Below the pieces are notes generated by a model, which saw nothing but the letters and a program-made list of their open reading frames with translations, did no database searches and was not told the origin of the DNA. Position numbers and translations under genes: made by a program. Below are positions 7,993 to 17,730 of a stretch of 64,000 bases of DNA, piece after piece. The first letter of the stretch is position 1; every line of letters starts with the position of its first letter. The DNA is from Ichthyobacterium seriolicida (GTDB lineage: Bacteria > Bacteroidota > Bacteroidia > Flavobacteriales > Ichthyobacteriaceae), in the NCBI RefSeq assembly GCF_002369955.1, contig NZ_AP014564.1, forward strand, positions 1,284,951 through 1,348,950, given 5' to 3'.

Positions 7993-9592
7993 CCTGGATT
8001 ATTCATGGTTATATTTCAATATTGGGTATAAAGTGTTAATTTTAGTAGGGTTAACTAAAAAACAACGACTTTATATAAGGCCCAAAAATGAGGAATAAAA
8101 ACACATTATTTTATAGAGGGAAGACTTCTGTTGAATTAACTTTTTCATCATCAGAAATTAGTTCTGATGGATCTTTAATCATGCTTGAAAAACTAGAACC
8201 AGATCATAGATTGATTCATTATTACAGTAAGTTTTTACTTGATACTCGAGACTCTAGATTTATTACTTATAGCAGAAGGTATCAGTTAAAGCAAAGGGTT
8301 TATATGATCATGTTAGGCTATCAAGACGCCAATGATGTTAATCATTTACAGAATGATCCTTTATTCAAAGATGTTCTTCAAGGTAATTTGGCCTCTCAAC
8401 CCACTATATCAAGATTTGAGAATAGCTTGGATAAACAGGCTGTCTTTAAGTTTTGTTATGCGTGGTTATACAAATATGTTTTAAGTTTATCTGGTCGCAA
8501 GAGAATAGTTATTGACGTAGATTCAACCGATGATCCAACTCATGGCAGTCAACAATTGTCAATGTTTAACGGTTATTATGGTCAATTCATGTACAATGAA
8601 CTATTTTTTCATGATGGAGATACAGAGCAGATTATTCTTCCTGTACTCCGCCCAGGAAACAGTCATTCTAATAAATGGCATGTGAGTATTTTAAAGCGAA
8701 TAATTATCAAAATACGTAAGAGATACCCAGAGATGGAAATAATTATTAGAAGTGATAGCGGCTTTAGTTGCGCTCCTTTTTACCAATTAGTAGATGATTT
8801 TGATTTACTATATGTGACAGGCATAGCGAGCAATGAAGTTTTAAAAAGAAAGGTATCTTGGTCAAAAAATGCTGTAAAAAAAATGTATTTAGATCAGGGA
8901 GAGAAGCACCAACATTTTATGAGTTTTACGTACAAAGCCAAGAGTTGGCACAAGCCTCAACAGTGCTATTCTAAAGTTGAGAGTACAGGATTAGGGATGA
9001 ACATAAGGCATTTTTCTAGTAATCTTCCCCAAAAGGATGCTAGAGAAATTTACTTTGACTTTTATGTGAAAAGAGGTGATTCAAGTGAAAATAGAATAAA
9101 AGAAGTTAAAAATATGTGTTTTTCTGATCGTTTGTCAAATCATAGTTTTCTTGCTAATTTTTTTCGACTTATGATGAGTAGTCTTGCCTATGAAATGTTT
9201 TTATTACTGAAACAGAAGATAAAGAAAACAAGATTTGAAGTAGCAAAAAAATGGTTAATCAGTTCGATTAGAACCTATCTTCTCAAGGTAGGAGCAACGA
9301 TTAAAATTACCAAAAGGCGAATCTATTATCAGCTATCTAAATCTTTTGTTTACAAGGGTTTATTTCGGGAAATTATTACCCAGTAACGGTTGTTTATTTG
9401 TGAAATGAACAACCTTGGGATAGTTACGCCTTGTCGTTAAAAAACCATGTAAAAACACTAAAAAAGAGCATTGTCATCCTAAAAAAAGGTGCAAAAAAAC
9501 GACAAAGAAGATGAGTTCTCTTCGATTAGTAAAAAAGTTAAGGAAAAAATATCACGTCTAATCTATTTTAGTATGACTATGAATAATGCGGG
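7993..9592 (+). mobile_element. Complete IS1380-family insertion sequence (1600 bp)
   Basis: One transposase gene between imperfect terminal inverted repeats. The left end is CCTGGATTATTCATGGT; the right end, inverted, is CCCGCATTATTCATAGT. Direct TTAA copies flank it (7989-7992 and 9593-9596), a 4-bp target duplication consistent with the family. It splits dctM. Three MITEs (4124-4330, 36599-36809, 39390-39600) and a 3' remnant (36813-37223) in this window share its ends. Confidence 0.95.
8088..9386 (+). CDS. IS1380-family DDE transposase
   Basis: A 432-aa RNase H-fold transposase. The N-terminal part reads LKQRVYMIMLGYQDANDVNH and ASQPTISRFENS, typical of IS1380 enzymes. Candidate catalytic residues are Asp143/145 (IVIDVDSTDDP), Asp223 (IIIRSDSGF) and Glu334 (GDSSENRIKEVKN). 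The frame is intact, so the element may still move itself and the MITEs. The ATG at 8088 is the first in frame, 95 bp inside the left end. Confidence 0.95.
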   Translation: MRNKNTLFYRGKTSVELTFSSSEISSDGSLIMLEKLEPDHRLIHYYSKFLLDTRDSRFITYSRRYQLKQRVYMIMLGYQDANDVNHLQNDPLFKDVLQGNLASQPTISRFENSLDKQAVFKFCYAWLYKYVLSLSGRKRIVIDVDSTDDPTHGSQQLSMFNGYYGQFMYNELFFHDGDTEQIILPVLRPGNSHSNKWHVSILKRIIIKIRKRYPEMEIIIRSDSGFSCAPFYQLVDDFDLLYVTGIASNEVLKRKVSWSKNAVKKMYLDQGEKHQHFMSFTYKAKSWHKPQQCYSKVESTGLGMNIRHFSSNLPQKDAREIYFDFYVKRGDSSENRIKEVKNMCFSDRLSNHSFLANFFRLMMSSLAYEMFLLLKQKIKKTRFEVAKKWLISSIRTYLLKVGATIKITKRRIYYQLSKSFVYKGLFREIITQ

Positions 9593-10634
9593 TTAAGCCC
9601 ATTACCAATATCAAAAACATAATAGGAGAAAGATTAGAGGATATGATTATATCTCTCAAGTAATCATCACCTCCTATTTCTCTAAAAACCAAAGTAAAAG
9701 TAGTGGCTCCTAGTAAAACGAAAAATACCATAACAGTAACTTTAGTAGTATCTGTAGCTGCTTGTTTTAATATTTTTAAGTTTAGCTTTTTTTGAAAAAA
9801 AGATAGTAGAGTAGCTCCACAAGCCCCTATGGCAGAAGCTTCTGTAGGAGAAGCAACACCTGTAAATATAGATCCCAAAACGACGAATATAAGAACCCCT
9901 GGGAGAAATATGACATTGAAAATATTTTTCCAAAAATCATTTTGTCTGAATTCTAATAACTCTTCTTTAGAAATAAGTGGAGCGCTATCTTTATCGAGGA
10001 CAGCCCTGAATATTATGTATAAAAAATACATTAAAATCAATATCAAACTGGGTATAATCACTGCAGAAAATAAAGACCCAACATCTACTGATTGTGAAGA
10101 TCTAGAAGAGCTATTTACAGTATCTGCCAGAAGAACTAGAACAATAGAGGGAGGAACTATTTGTCCTAATGTGCCCGATGAAGATATAATACCAGTTGCT
10201 AATTCTGCATTATAGCCCCTTTTTAACATAGTCGGTAAACTTATCAATCCCATAGTTACAACGGTCGCTCCAACTATACCGGTAGAGGCGGCTAATAAAA
10301 CTCCAACTAACAATACAGATATAGCTAGGCCTCCTCTAATCCTGCCCAAAAGCATGGCCATAGTCTCTAATAGACTTTTAGCCAATCCAGATTTTTCTAA
10401 TATCACCCCCATAAATATGAATAAGGGAATAGCCATTAGAACATAATTATTAATCACTCCCATTATTCTATAAGGGATTAGATTAAAACTGGACATAGAA
10501 AAATGCTCAGGATAAAATACAGAGATAAAGAGAGCAAATAATATAGATACTCCCGATAGAGTAAAAGCTACAGGATAGCCTTTTAAGATTAAAAAAAATA
10601 TAATTGCAAATAATACTATACCTAATACTTCCAT
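9593..10634 (-). pseudogene. TRAP transporter large permease DctM, N-terminal part (IS-disrupted)
   Basis: DctM is the 12-TM transport subunit of TRAP (tripartite ATP-independent periplasmic) carriers. The first 347 codons are intact: hydrophobic N-terminus, FIFMGVILEKSGLA, ASTGIVGATVVTMGLISLP and SGTLGQIVPPSIVLVL, all family motifs. After VMGL the frame runs into the IS right end and stops in it at 9558. The 3' half lies at 7684-7992. No other mutation was seen in either half, so the insertion looks recent. Its start is 3 bases after the dctQ stop on the same strand. Confidence 0.94.
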
Positions 10635-10636
10635 AT

Positions 10637-11140
10637 TTATTTATCAATTTTACGAATCGTAACTATAGATTTTAATACGCTGGAAATTCCTTGAATGAAA
10701 AGCAGTGTAAATCCTACAGTAATACTAAATTTTAGAATATAAAGAGCTGGTAGGCCGCCAGGTTGTGGAGATCTCTCACCTATGGAAAAAGACATATAAG
10801 CAAATTCCCATGAGCATATTATAATTATAAGAGACCATGGTAACAAGAAAAATATATTTCCTATCAAATTTATTATCGCCTTAGTCTTATCCGACCACTT
10901 GGAATAAAAAACATCTACTCTAACGTGTTTGTCATGTAAATAAGTATAACCAGATGCTAATATAAATGACGATCCAAACAGGTATGTCTCTATCTCAGTT
11001 ACCCATATAAAGGTGAAGTCAAACAAGTATCTCATTATGACATCAATACATATTACTATCATCAAAACAACTACAAACCAACTAATTATCTCGCCTACTT
11101 TATTATTGATATCATCTAATAATTTTATAATTCTCAACAT
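10637..11140 (-). CDS. TRAP transporter small permease DctQ
   Basis: A 167-aa membrane protein with four hydrophobic segments. Motifs such as VIMRYLFDFTFIWVTEIETY and DKHVRVDVFYSKW match DctQ small permeases. The large subunit gene dctM follows directly but is broken by an IS, so this subunit probably has no working partner. No solute-binding DctP gene lies in the window next to it; the substrate is unknown. The start ATG at 11140 is followed by a normal TM1. Confidence 0.9.
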   Translation of the reverse strand: MLRIIKLLDDINNKVGEIISWFVVVLMIVICIDVIMRYLFDFTFIWVTEIETYLFGSSFILASGYTYLHDKHVRVDVFYSKWSDKTKAIINLIGNIFFLLPWSLIIIICSWEFAYMSFSIGERSPQPGGLPALYILKFSITVGFTLLFIQGISSVLKSIVTIRKIDK

Positions 11141-11329
11141 ATTTTACTCAGTAAAAATTCTCAGTGGGAAGGCTATAAAAAATTCTCCCAAGAATTACAT
11201 ATTTTTTTAAAAGTCTGTTTGCTAAGTAAAAGAAAAAAATGAAAGAGCTAATTGCTAAATACTATCACATATAAAAAGTACATTAGCACCCCTTGTTTTT
11301 TTTAGATTTTAACTCTAAATATTTTTTTT

Positions 11330-12448
11330 GTGAAAATAGGCATTGTGTGTTTCCCAACTTTTGGGGGTAGTGGTGTAGTAGCTACTGAGCTTGGTATAAA
11401 TCTAGCAAAACTAGATCATGAGATCCATTTCATATCGTATGAGAGGCCTGCTAGATTAAACTTCTTAAAAAAGAATATATACTATCACGAAGTCTTTGTC
11501 AGTGATTATCCTTTATTTCAGTATCAACCTTATGAATTAGCCCTATCGGGGAAAATAGCTAATACTGTTGTAAATTATAATTTAGAACTGCTACACGTTC
11601 ACTATGCGATACCTCATGCCTATACCGCTTATATGACCAAACAAATACTAAGAGATAAAGGTTATGATATCAAGGTGGTTACTACATTACACGGAACGGA
11701 TATCACCGTAGTAGGAAGAAACCCAATCTATAAAGAGGTAGTGGCTTTTAGTATAGAAAAGTCAGACGCGGTAACTGCAGTGTCTAACGATTTAAAAAAT
11801 GAAACTATATCGTTTTTTGATATAAAAAAAGATATAAGTGTAATACCTAATTTCATAAATCAACATACGTACGAAAATGTAGAGGTATTAAATAGAGAGC
11901 TCATCGCTAGATGTGATGAGAGAATAATTACTCATATTTCAAATTTCAGAAAGGTAAAAAATGTAGAAGATGTAATCGATACATTCAACATAGTACAAAA
12001 GAAAATAAAATCAAGGCTGATATTAATAGGTGAAGGACCAGAAAAAGAGAGAATAGAAATTATGGTTAACGATCTAAATCTAGAAAAGAAAGTCTGTTTT
12101 TTAGGGAAAATTATAGAGATAGAATCTATCTTAACTATATCTGATTTGCTTTTATTACCATCGGAAAAAGAGAGTTTCGGGCTTGTAGCTCTAGAAGCTA
12201 TGGCTGCAAAAACGCCCGTTATATCTAGCAATACTGGAGGATTGCCAGAGATAAATGTAAATGGAGAGACAGGTTATTTAAGCAATGTCAAAGACGTAGA
12301 AAGCATGAGCGAAAATGCTATTAAAATACTGGGGGACCAAAAGACATTAGATCTTTTTAAAACAAGAGCTTTTCAAAGGTCTACTAAATTTAGAATAGAA
12401 AATATACTTCCAATGTATTTAAATGTGTATAAAAGTGTTCTCAATTAG
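11330..12448 (+). CDS. bshA: N-acetyl-alpha-D-glucosaminyl L-malate synthase
   Basis: Family GT4 glycosyltransferase that joins UDP-GlcNAc to L-malate, the first step of bacillithiol synthesis. The 372-aa protein begins MKIGIVCFPTFGGSGVVATE, the BshA N-terminus with its nucleotide-sugar loop. It then has LHGTDITVVG, and the GT4 donor motif EKESFGLVALEAMA near residues 282-295, followed by TGGLPEI. The start codon is GTG at 11330; no ATG fits. No bshB or bshC is seen here, so pathway completeness is unknown. Confidence 0.94.
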   Translation: MKIGIVCFPTFGGSGVVATELGINLAKLDHEIHFISYERPARLNFLKKNIYYHEVFVSDYPLFQYQPYELALSGKIANTVVNYNLELLHVHYAIPHAYTAYMTKQILRDKGYDIKVVTTLHGTDITVVGRNPIYKEVVAFSIEKSDAVTAVSNDLKNETISFFDIKKDISVIPNFINQHTYENVEVLNRELIARCDERIITHISNFRKVKNVEDVIDTFNIVQKKIKSRLILIGEGPEKERIEIMVNDLNLEKKVCFLGKIIEIESILTISDLLLLPSEKESFGLVALEAMAAKTPVISSNTGGLPEINVNGETGYLSNVKDVESMSENAIKILGDQKTLDLFKTRAFQRSTKFRIENILPMYLNVYKSVLN

Positions 12449-12539
12449 TATAAATGAAGGTCTTCTTTAGCGTTGTAAATAATCTACTACATTTGCTAGT
12501 ATTTTGCTTTTGCAGTTTTTTATCTTGCATTTATAGAAA

Positions 12540-13601
12540 ATGATTAAGAAAATACTCATAACAGGAGGAGCTGGTTTTATAGGTTCTCACTTGGTGAAAC
12601 TATTAGTCGGTAAGTATCCCGATTATCATATAATAAACCTGGACGCTTTAAAGTACTCTGGGAATTTAGAGAATTTAAATAGCATAAAAGACTGTCAGAA
12701 CTATACTTTTTTAAAGGCTGATATCGTAAATAAAAAGGAGATAACCGATATATTTCACAAATATTTACCAGATGGAATAATACACTTAGCAGCAGAGAGT
12801 CATGTAGATAGATCCATTAGCAATCCCATGGAATTTATAGAGACAAATATTATTGGGACTGTAAATCTGTTAAATTCTTTTAAAGAGATACATAAAAATA
12901 ATTTTGAAGGAAAGCTGTTTTATCATATTTCTACAGATGAAGTATATGGAAGCTTGGACTCTACAGGACTTTTCACAGAAGAGAGCTTATACAGTCCTAA
13001 TTCGCCTTATTCTGCTTCTAAGGCTAGCTCTGATCACTTTGTTAGAGCTTATGGGGCCACATATGACGTCCCTTATATTATAAGTAATTGTTCCAATAAT
13101 TACGGTCCTTATCAATTTCCAGAAAAGCTGATACCTCTTTTTATCAACAATATAAAAAACAGAAAGCCTCTACCACTATATGGCAGTGGTGATAATATTA
13201 GAGATTGGCTTTTTGTCAATGATCACGTCAGAGCTATAGATTTGATATTTCACAAGGGAAGGGTAGGAGACAGTTATAATGTAGGAGGTTTTAACGAATG
13301 GAAAAATATAGATCTAGTAAAGTTATTGTGTAATAAGATGGATGAAAAATTAGGTAATAAAAAGGGAAGTTCAGAGTCATTGATAACCTGTGTTAAAGAT
13401 AGGGCAGGGCATGATAAACGTTATGCTATAGATTCTACAAAGTTAAATAGAGAGTTAAAGTGGTCACCTTCTGTAAAACTAGACGAGGGAATTTCTATAA
13501 CTATAGATTGGTATTTAGAAAACACAGAATGGTTAGATAATGTAATCTCTTTGGAATACCGAAAATATTATCAAAACCAGTATAAAGATATTTTAAAATA
13601 A
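12540..13601 (+). CDS. rfbB: dTDP-glucose 4,6-dehydratase
   Basis: Extended-SDR enzyme that makes dTDP-4-keto-6-deoxyglucose, used for rhamnose and other surface sugars. It has the Rossmann motif TGGAGFIGSHL at residues 8-18, STDEVYG near 131-137 and the catalytic YSASKASSDH (YxxxK). The 353-aa length is typical. The other rfb genes are not next to it. It starts 91 bp after bshA and is followed 9 bp later by ddl, so the three may be cotranscribed. Confidence 0.95.
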   Translation: MIKKILITGGAGFIGSHLVKLLVGKYPDYHIINLDALKYSGNLENLNSIKDCQNYTFLKADIVNKKEITDIFHKYLPDGIIHLAAESHVDRSISNPMEFIETNIIGTVNLLNSFKEIHKNNFEGKLFYHISTDEVYGSLDSTGLFTEESLYSPNSPYSASKASSDHFVRAYGATYDVPYIISNCSNNYGPYQFPEKLIPLFINNIKNRKPLPLYGSGDNIRDWLFVNDHVRAIDLIFHKGRVGDSYNVGGFNEWKNIDLVKLLCNKMDEKLGNKKGSSESLITCVKDRAGHDKRYAIDSTKLNRELKWSPSVKLDEGISITIDWYLENTEWLDNVISLEYRKYYQNQYKDILK

Positions 13602-13610
13602 AAAGGACGC

Positions 13611-14588
13611 ATGAAAAATGTAGCAATTATAATAGGTGGCTTTTCCAATGAGAAGGAAATATCCATAAAGAGCGGGGATATGGTTTATAAAAATCTAGAT
13701 AAAGAAAAATACAAGCCATATTTAATACATATTCTCAGAGAAGGATGGTTTTTCATAGACGAAAATGCTAACAAAATAGACATTGACAGAAACGATTTTT
13801 CATTAAAGATAAATGGTGAGAAAATAGTTTTTGATATCGCGTTTAACACCATTCACGGAAGCCCAGGAGAAGACGGGAAATTACAAGGCTATTTCGAAAT
13901 TACAAATATACCCTATACAGGTTGTGATGTTTTAACTTCGGCTTTGACTTTCAACAAAAAAATGTGTCTGTCTATTTTGGAATTAAACGGAATAATAAAG
14001 GCTAAAAATTTAATTTCATACAGAGATAGACCCGTTGAAAAAAATGATATTTTATCAGAATTAGAGTTACCTATTTTTATCAAACCAAATAAATCTGGAT
14101 CTAGCCTAGGAGCTTCCAAGGTAGAAAAACAAGCAGATATAGATAAAGCCATAGAACTTGCATTTAAAGAGGATGATCAAATTTTGATAGAAGAATATAT
14201 AGATGGGAAGGAAGTATCTGTAGGAGTTTTCTCTACAAATAATGAGGTTAAGGTTTTATCTATTACAGAGATAAGATCAGATGAGTCTTTTTTCAATTAT
14301 AAAGCCAAATACGATGGGGCTTCAACGGAGATAACTCCTGCTGATCTACCAAAAGATCTAGCCTCTAAAATAAAAGCTGAGGCTAAAAAGATATACCAAA
14401 TATTATCTCTGAGGAGTTATATCAGAATAGATTTTATAATAAAAGATGAAGTTCCTTATTTTTTAGAGGTGAATGCTACTCCAGGTCTATCTGAAAACAG
14501 TATAATACCAGCGCAGATAATGGCATATGGCATAGAATGGAAAGATTTTTTTAGCGAAATAATAGAAGATATTTTCAAAAATAAATGA
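13611..14588 (+). CDS. ddl: D-alanine--D-alanine ligase
   Basis: ATP-grasp ligase that makes D-Ala-D-Ala for peptidoglycan. The 325-aa protein shows IKPNKSGSSLGASKV near residues 160-175 (ATP binding), LIEEYIDGKEVSVGV near 193 and EVNATPGLSENSIIP near 286-300 (metal and substrate site). All three subdomains are present. It overlaps coaD by 4 bases (ATGA), which implies coupled translation. Confidence 0.97.
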   Translation: MKNVAIIIGGFSNEKEISIKSGDMVYKNLDKEKYKPYLIHILREGWFFIDENANKIDIDRNDFSLKINGEKIVFDIAFNTIHGSPGEDGKLQGYFEITNIPYTGCDVLTSALTFNKKMCLSILELNGIIKAKNLISYRDRPVEKNDILSELELPIFIKPNKSGSSLGASKVEKQADIDKAIELAFKEDDQILIEEYIDGKEVSVGVFSTNNEVKVLSITEIRSDESFFNYKAKYDGASTEITPADLPKDLASKIKAEAKKIYQILSLRSYIRIDFIIKDEVPYFLEVNATPGLSENSIIPAQIMAYGIEWKDFFSEIIEDIFKNK

Positions 14589-15052
14589 GTAAAATAGCAG
14601 TATTTCCAGGATCTTTTGATCCAATTACTAATGGTCATTTGAGTATAGTAAAAAGGGCTTTGCCCATCTTTGACCAAATAATAATAGCTATAGGCGAAAA
14701 CAATACAAAAAAATATATGTTTTCATTAGAAGACAGACTTTATTTTGTAAAAAAAACTTTTGAAAATGAGCCAAAAGTAATTGTAGATAACTACCGAGAT
14801 CTAACTGTGGATTTTTGTAAAAAAAGAGGAGCTCTGTTTATTTTGAGAGGCTTGAGAAATCCTTCAGATTTTGAATTTGAAAAAGCCATAGCTCATACAA
14901 ATAATAAACTATGCCCAGAGATAGAAACTGTGTTTTTACTAACTCATCATCAGTATTCCTTTATAAGTTCTAGTATTGTAAGAGACATTATAAAGAACAA
15001 AGGTAATTACTCTGATTTTGTGCCAGATGTGGTGCCTCAGTTTAAATTATAG
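14585..15052 (+). CDS. coaD: Phosphopantetheine adenylyltransferase
   Basis: Makes dephospho-CoA from 4'-phosphopantetheine and ATP. The 155-aa protein begins IAVFPGSFDPITNGHLSIVK, containing the nucleotidyltransferase TxGH site, and ends with the conserved ISSSIVRDI. Length is normal. It overlaps ddl by 4 bases, the common ddl-coaD order in Flavobacteriia. Its stop codon abuts the first copy of the palindromic-ended repeat. Confidence 0.97.
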   Translation: MSKIAVFPGSFDPITNGHLSIVKRALPIFDQIIIAIGENNTKKYMFSLEDRLYFVKKTFENEPKVIVDNYRDLTVDFCKKRGALFILRGLRNPSDFEFEKAIAHTNNKLCPEIETVFLLTHHQYSFISSSIVRDIIKNKGNYSDFVPDVVPQFKL

Positions 15053-15337
15053 TTTCAAGATAACTTAATTTTTTACTCATCTGAGTAAATAGAAATATAA
15101 ATTTTCATTACAAAAATGAAAATTCCACATATTATTTTAATGTGGTATTTGTCGGTATTAATACGATTTATATTAGTCAATGCACTAACCTTTTGTCGTT
15201 TGCCATACCCAGGCAAAATAATCGTAAAATACACCTGAATTTTGCTTTCGAAATTCTCAAACGAATTATATACTCATTTTTCATAGATAGCACAAGGCTT
15301 TAAGTTATATTAATTTTACCTTATGTTATCTTGAACC
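15052..15337. repeat. Palindromic-ended repeat, copy 1 (with extra insert)
   Basis: Same family as the repeats at 17543-17721 and 19932-20109. The ends are degenerate inverted copies of GGTTCAAGACAACTTAAGG. The shared core (TTGCCATACCCAGGCAAAAT... to TCATTTTTCATAGATA) spans about 15193-15293. About 105 bases are extra after the left end; they hold two small hairpins (TTTTCATTACAAAAATGAAAA and CCACATATTATTTTAATGTGG) and no ORF. No protein is encoded here. Confidence 0.85.
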
Positions 15338-15342
15338 TTTTA

Positions 15343-16659
15343 TTAATATTTTCTCTTCCAAGGAAATCTAGGTTTTGTTGTTAGCATATCTTTTTTATAC
15401 CTATAATTATCACTTCTAGTTTTAGAATAATAATTATTACTTCTAGGATTAGAAGTAGAATTATTAGCATTCCAATCAACATGATGGTTCCAACCATTGT
15501 GTCCGTTTCCCCAGCCCCAATTCATATGTAAAAAAAGAGTGTCGTCATAATAAGAAGGTTTGCTGTAAAAGTAACCATCACAAACCCAAGCATGACCTGA
15601 GCTATAGGTATAACCATCACCAAACCAGCCAGCAGGATTCCACCAAGAAATCTTATTCCTGATTGAATATCCCCCTAGAATAACAGGGCGATTATCATTA
15701 AGAGATTCAGTGATTATGTCACTATCATAGTAACGATGATACTTAGAATCAATTTTCATATGGTCAAAAAAGCGTTTAGAATCTTTTGTATATGCTCCAG
15801 TAGCATCTAATCCATAATCAGCATCTACGTAATAACCAATCATAGAAAGAAAATTACGAGTCTCTGGAGTTGCTCTTTTAAATTTCATAAAATCAAAATG
15901 GGGGTAATGAGTAAAAGGATGTCTATCTAATGTAAGACTGCTAGGTTTATTAGGATTTCTATAATAATAATGAAAGGTTACTTGACCTATAGCTATTGGA
16001 ACACATCCAACTAGAGCTTCTTCACCATTATACAGCTGATAAAATCTATCTATCTCTCTATTTTGGCTCCAACTAGTTTTAAGCAGCGGATTCACCCTAC
16101 CAGATTTCAGGTGTTTCTTGTAAAGTCCGTCAATTATCTCGTCTGGAAGTCTATCAAATTTCATTGAAGGATTAGATGCTAAATATTTATCCTGAGCTAT
16201 TTTACCTTCAGCAAAAGAATTTATATAATCAATAAGTCCAGGATTTACATCTTTAAGATCAAACTTATTTTCAGAATAAAATAAAACAGGAGGTGCATTA
16301 TTTATGTTTAAATCCAAATAACTAGTTAAGAAATAACCATTTTCTTTAAGACAAACTAACTTCAATAAAGGTTTGTGTTCGGTTAATCTAAAATCGTAAA
16401 CGGTATCAATATCAGATATCCTAAGAGGGGCATTGAATACATTAGAATTACGAGAATAGGTTGCAGTATTTGAATTGTCGTTACGCTGTAAAAAAGTAGT
16501 ATTTAAATATTTTAAAGCATCGGATATTTTGTTTATACCTTGAATATTTTTTTTATTTCCTATACTCGATAAGTTAGGAGTATCTAAATGGTCCTTATTA
16601 CAACTAAAAAGAATAAAAAAGGTGAAGTAAAGTAGTAAGGTGTTTTTGCACTTGTACAT
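15343..16659 (-). CDS. C10 (streptopain/SpeB-like) cysteine peptidase lipoprotein, copy 1
   Basis: A 438-aa predicted secreted lipoprotein: signal TLLLYFTFFILFSC with lipobox Cys20. The N-terminal ~200 residues look like the inhibitory propeptide of C10 peptidases. The papain-like domain has catalytic Cys219 (VGCVPIAIGQ), His356 (SSGHAWVCDGY) and the Asn380/Trp381 motif (LHMNWGWGNG), so it should be active. No type IX C-terminal sorting domain is visible. It is divergent from the lipoprotein gene at 16750 across a 90-bp gap, and the pair is duplicated at 17731-19925. C10 peptidases are virulence-associated in streptococci and present in Bacteroides; a role here is inference. Confidence 0.92.
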   Translation of the reverse strand: MYKCKNTLLLYFTFFILFSCNKDHLDTPNLSSIGNKKNIQGINKISDALKYLNTTFLQRNDNSNTATYSRNSNVFNAPLRISDIDTVYDFRLTEHKPLLKLVCLKENGYFLTSYLDLNINNAPPVLFYSENKFDLKDVNPGLIDYINSFAEGKIAQDKYLASNPSMKFDRLPDEIIDGLYKKHLKSGRVNPLLKTSWSQNREIDRFYQLYNGEEALVGCVPIAIGQVTFHYYYRNPNKPSSLTLDRHPFTHYPHFDFMKFKRATPETRNFLSMIGYYVDADYGLDATGAYTKDSKRFFDHMKIDSKYHRYYDSDIITESLNDNRPVILGGYSIRNKISWWNPAGWFGDGYTYSSGHAWVCDGYFYSKPSYYDDTLFLHMNWGWGNGHNGWNHHVDWNANNSTSNPRSNNYYSKTRSDNYRYKKDMLTTKPRFPWKRKY

Positions 16660-16749
16660 AGTTTGTTTTTTTTTAAAAAATATATTAATATTACGACGAA
16701 GTTAATTGCTTCTGCAACCCGCAATATATAAAAATAAAATATATACAAA

Positions 16750-17535
16750 ATGAAAGATTTTATAAAACTAATAGGAATTATATCTACAATAACTATACTT
16801 GTTGTTATTGCCAACAAGTGTTCAGATAGAAATATAATAGGACATCGTCCACCACAGCTTTTTTATGATTTAGATTTTATATTAATAAACCTAGATTTTA
16901 ATAAAAACGATAGTTTAAAAGTGGAAATAAAAGCTGTAGATAAAATAAAAACAATTGGATCTTTTTTTTTCCTAAGTAAAAACACAGGCAAATATTATAA
17001 GAACAGATTACATATAATATTCTTACCTCATAATAATTATTCGTCTATAGATAATGGCAATAATTTTATAGAGAATACAGACAGTACAATAGAAGGTGAA
17101 TTCCTTGAAGTAAATGATGATATTGATCATTCTTTATGGGGTGTATTTTGGGATGAAAACAATGATAGTCATGATAAACGTAGCGACCCTAATTGGCATA
17201 AGATAACTGGTTATAAAGGAAGAGAAAACCGAAATTTAAGAGGTATAAAGAGAACTTTCAATCTAAAAATATTTAAAAATGATTCTATTATTATTTTCAA
17301 TAAAAACTTCACAGTAAAAACAGAAAAAAATCTAGAAAAGAGAATAGAGTATTTAGAAACAGAAATATTTGAGATGGAAGGGGGGACTAAAAAGACTACA
17401 TCTCATGAAAAATTATGGCGTTACTCAGGGAAAAATTTAGAGGATTACTTTAGTAAAAATCCAGAAGATATAGGAAAGATATTTATCATAAATGAAACTG
17501 ACGTTAAAACTCTGATATATCTACATAGTTTATAA
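16750..17535 (+). CDS. Putative lipoprotein paired with C10 peptidase, copy 1
   Basis: A 261-aa protein of no recognised family. A hydrophobic N-terminus (IGIISTITILVVIANKC) ends in a possible relaxed lipobox Cys24. The body is beta-rich (YDLDFILINLDFN, RLHIIFLP, KIFKNDSIIIFNKNF) and is followed by a charged, possibly coiled segment (EKRIEYLETEIFEMEG) and a hydrophobic C-terminus (VKTLIYLHSL). It faces the peptidase gene across a short shared promoter region. C10 peptidases are often encoded with dedicated inhibitors, so an inhibitor or chaperone role is a fair hypothesis, but it is larger than the staphostatin-like inhibitors. The repeat starts 7 bp after its stop. Confidence 0.75.
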   Translation: MKDFIKLIGIISTITILVVIANKCSDRNIIGHRPPQLFYDLDFILINLDFNKNDSLKVEIKAVDKIKTIGSFFFLSKNTGKYYKNRLHIIFLPHNNYSSIDNGNNFIENTDSTIEGEFLEVNDDIDHSLWGVFWDENNDSHDKRSDPNWHKITGYKGRENRNLRGIKRTFNLKIFKNDSIIIFNKNFTVKTEKNLEKRIEYLETEIFEMEGGTKKTTSHEKLWRYSGKNLEDYFSKNPEDIGKIFIINETDVKTLIYLHSL

Positions 17536-17542
17536 AAATTTA

Positions 17543-17721
17543 GGTTCAAGACAACTTAAGGTAAGTTTGCTAACTTTTGTCTACTGCCATACCCAGGCAA
17601 AATAATCGTAAAATATACATGAATTTTGTTTCCAGAATTCTCAAACGAGTTATATACTCATTTTTCATAGATAACACAAGGGTTTACACGCATGTAAATT
17701 TACCTTAAGTTGTCTTGAACC
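17543..17721. repeat. Palindromic-ended repeat, copy 2
   Basis: 179 bp bounded by near-perfect inverted repeats: GGTTCAAGACAACTTAAGGT at the left and its inverse at the right. The core contains CCATACCCAGGCAAAATAAT and matches copies 1 and 3 closely. It sits exactly between the two peptidase modules, after the stop of the plus-strand gene and 9 bp from the stop of the next minus-strand peptidase. It could be a MITE and could also end transcription from both sides. Confidence 0.9.
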
Positions 17722-17730
17722 TTTTATTAA

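Noticed and set aside
9829-10215. Plus-strand 128-aa ORF
   Set aside because: It is antisense to dctM, whose family motifs are clear on the other strand.
15060-15190. Possible CRISPR-like or riboswitch structure
   Set aside because: Only two short hairpins inside one repeat copy; no regular repeat-spacer series and no known aptamer fold.
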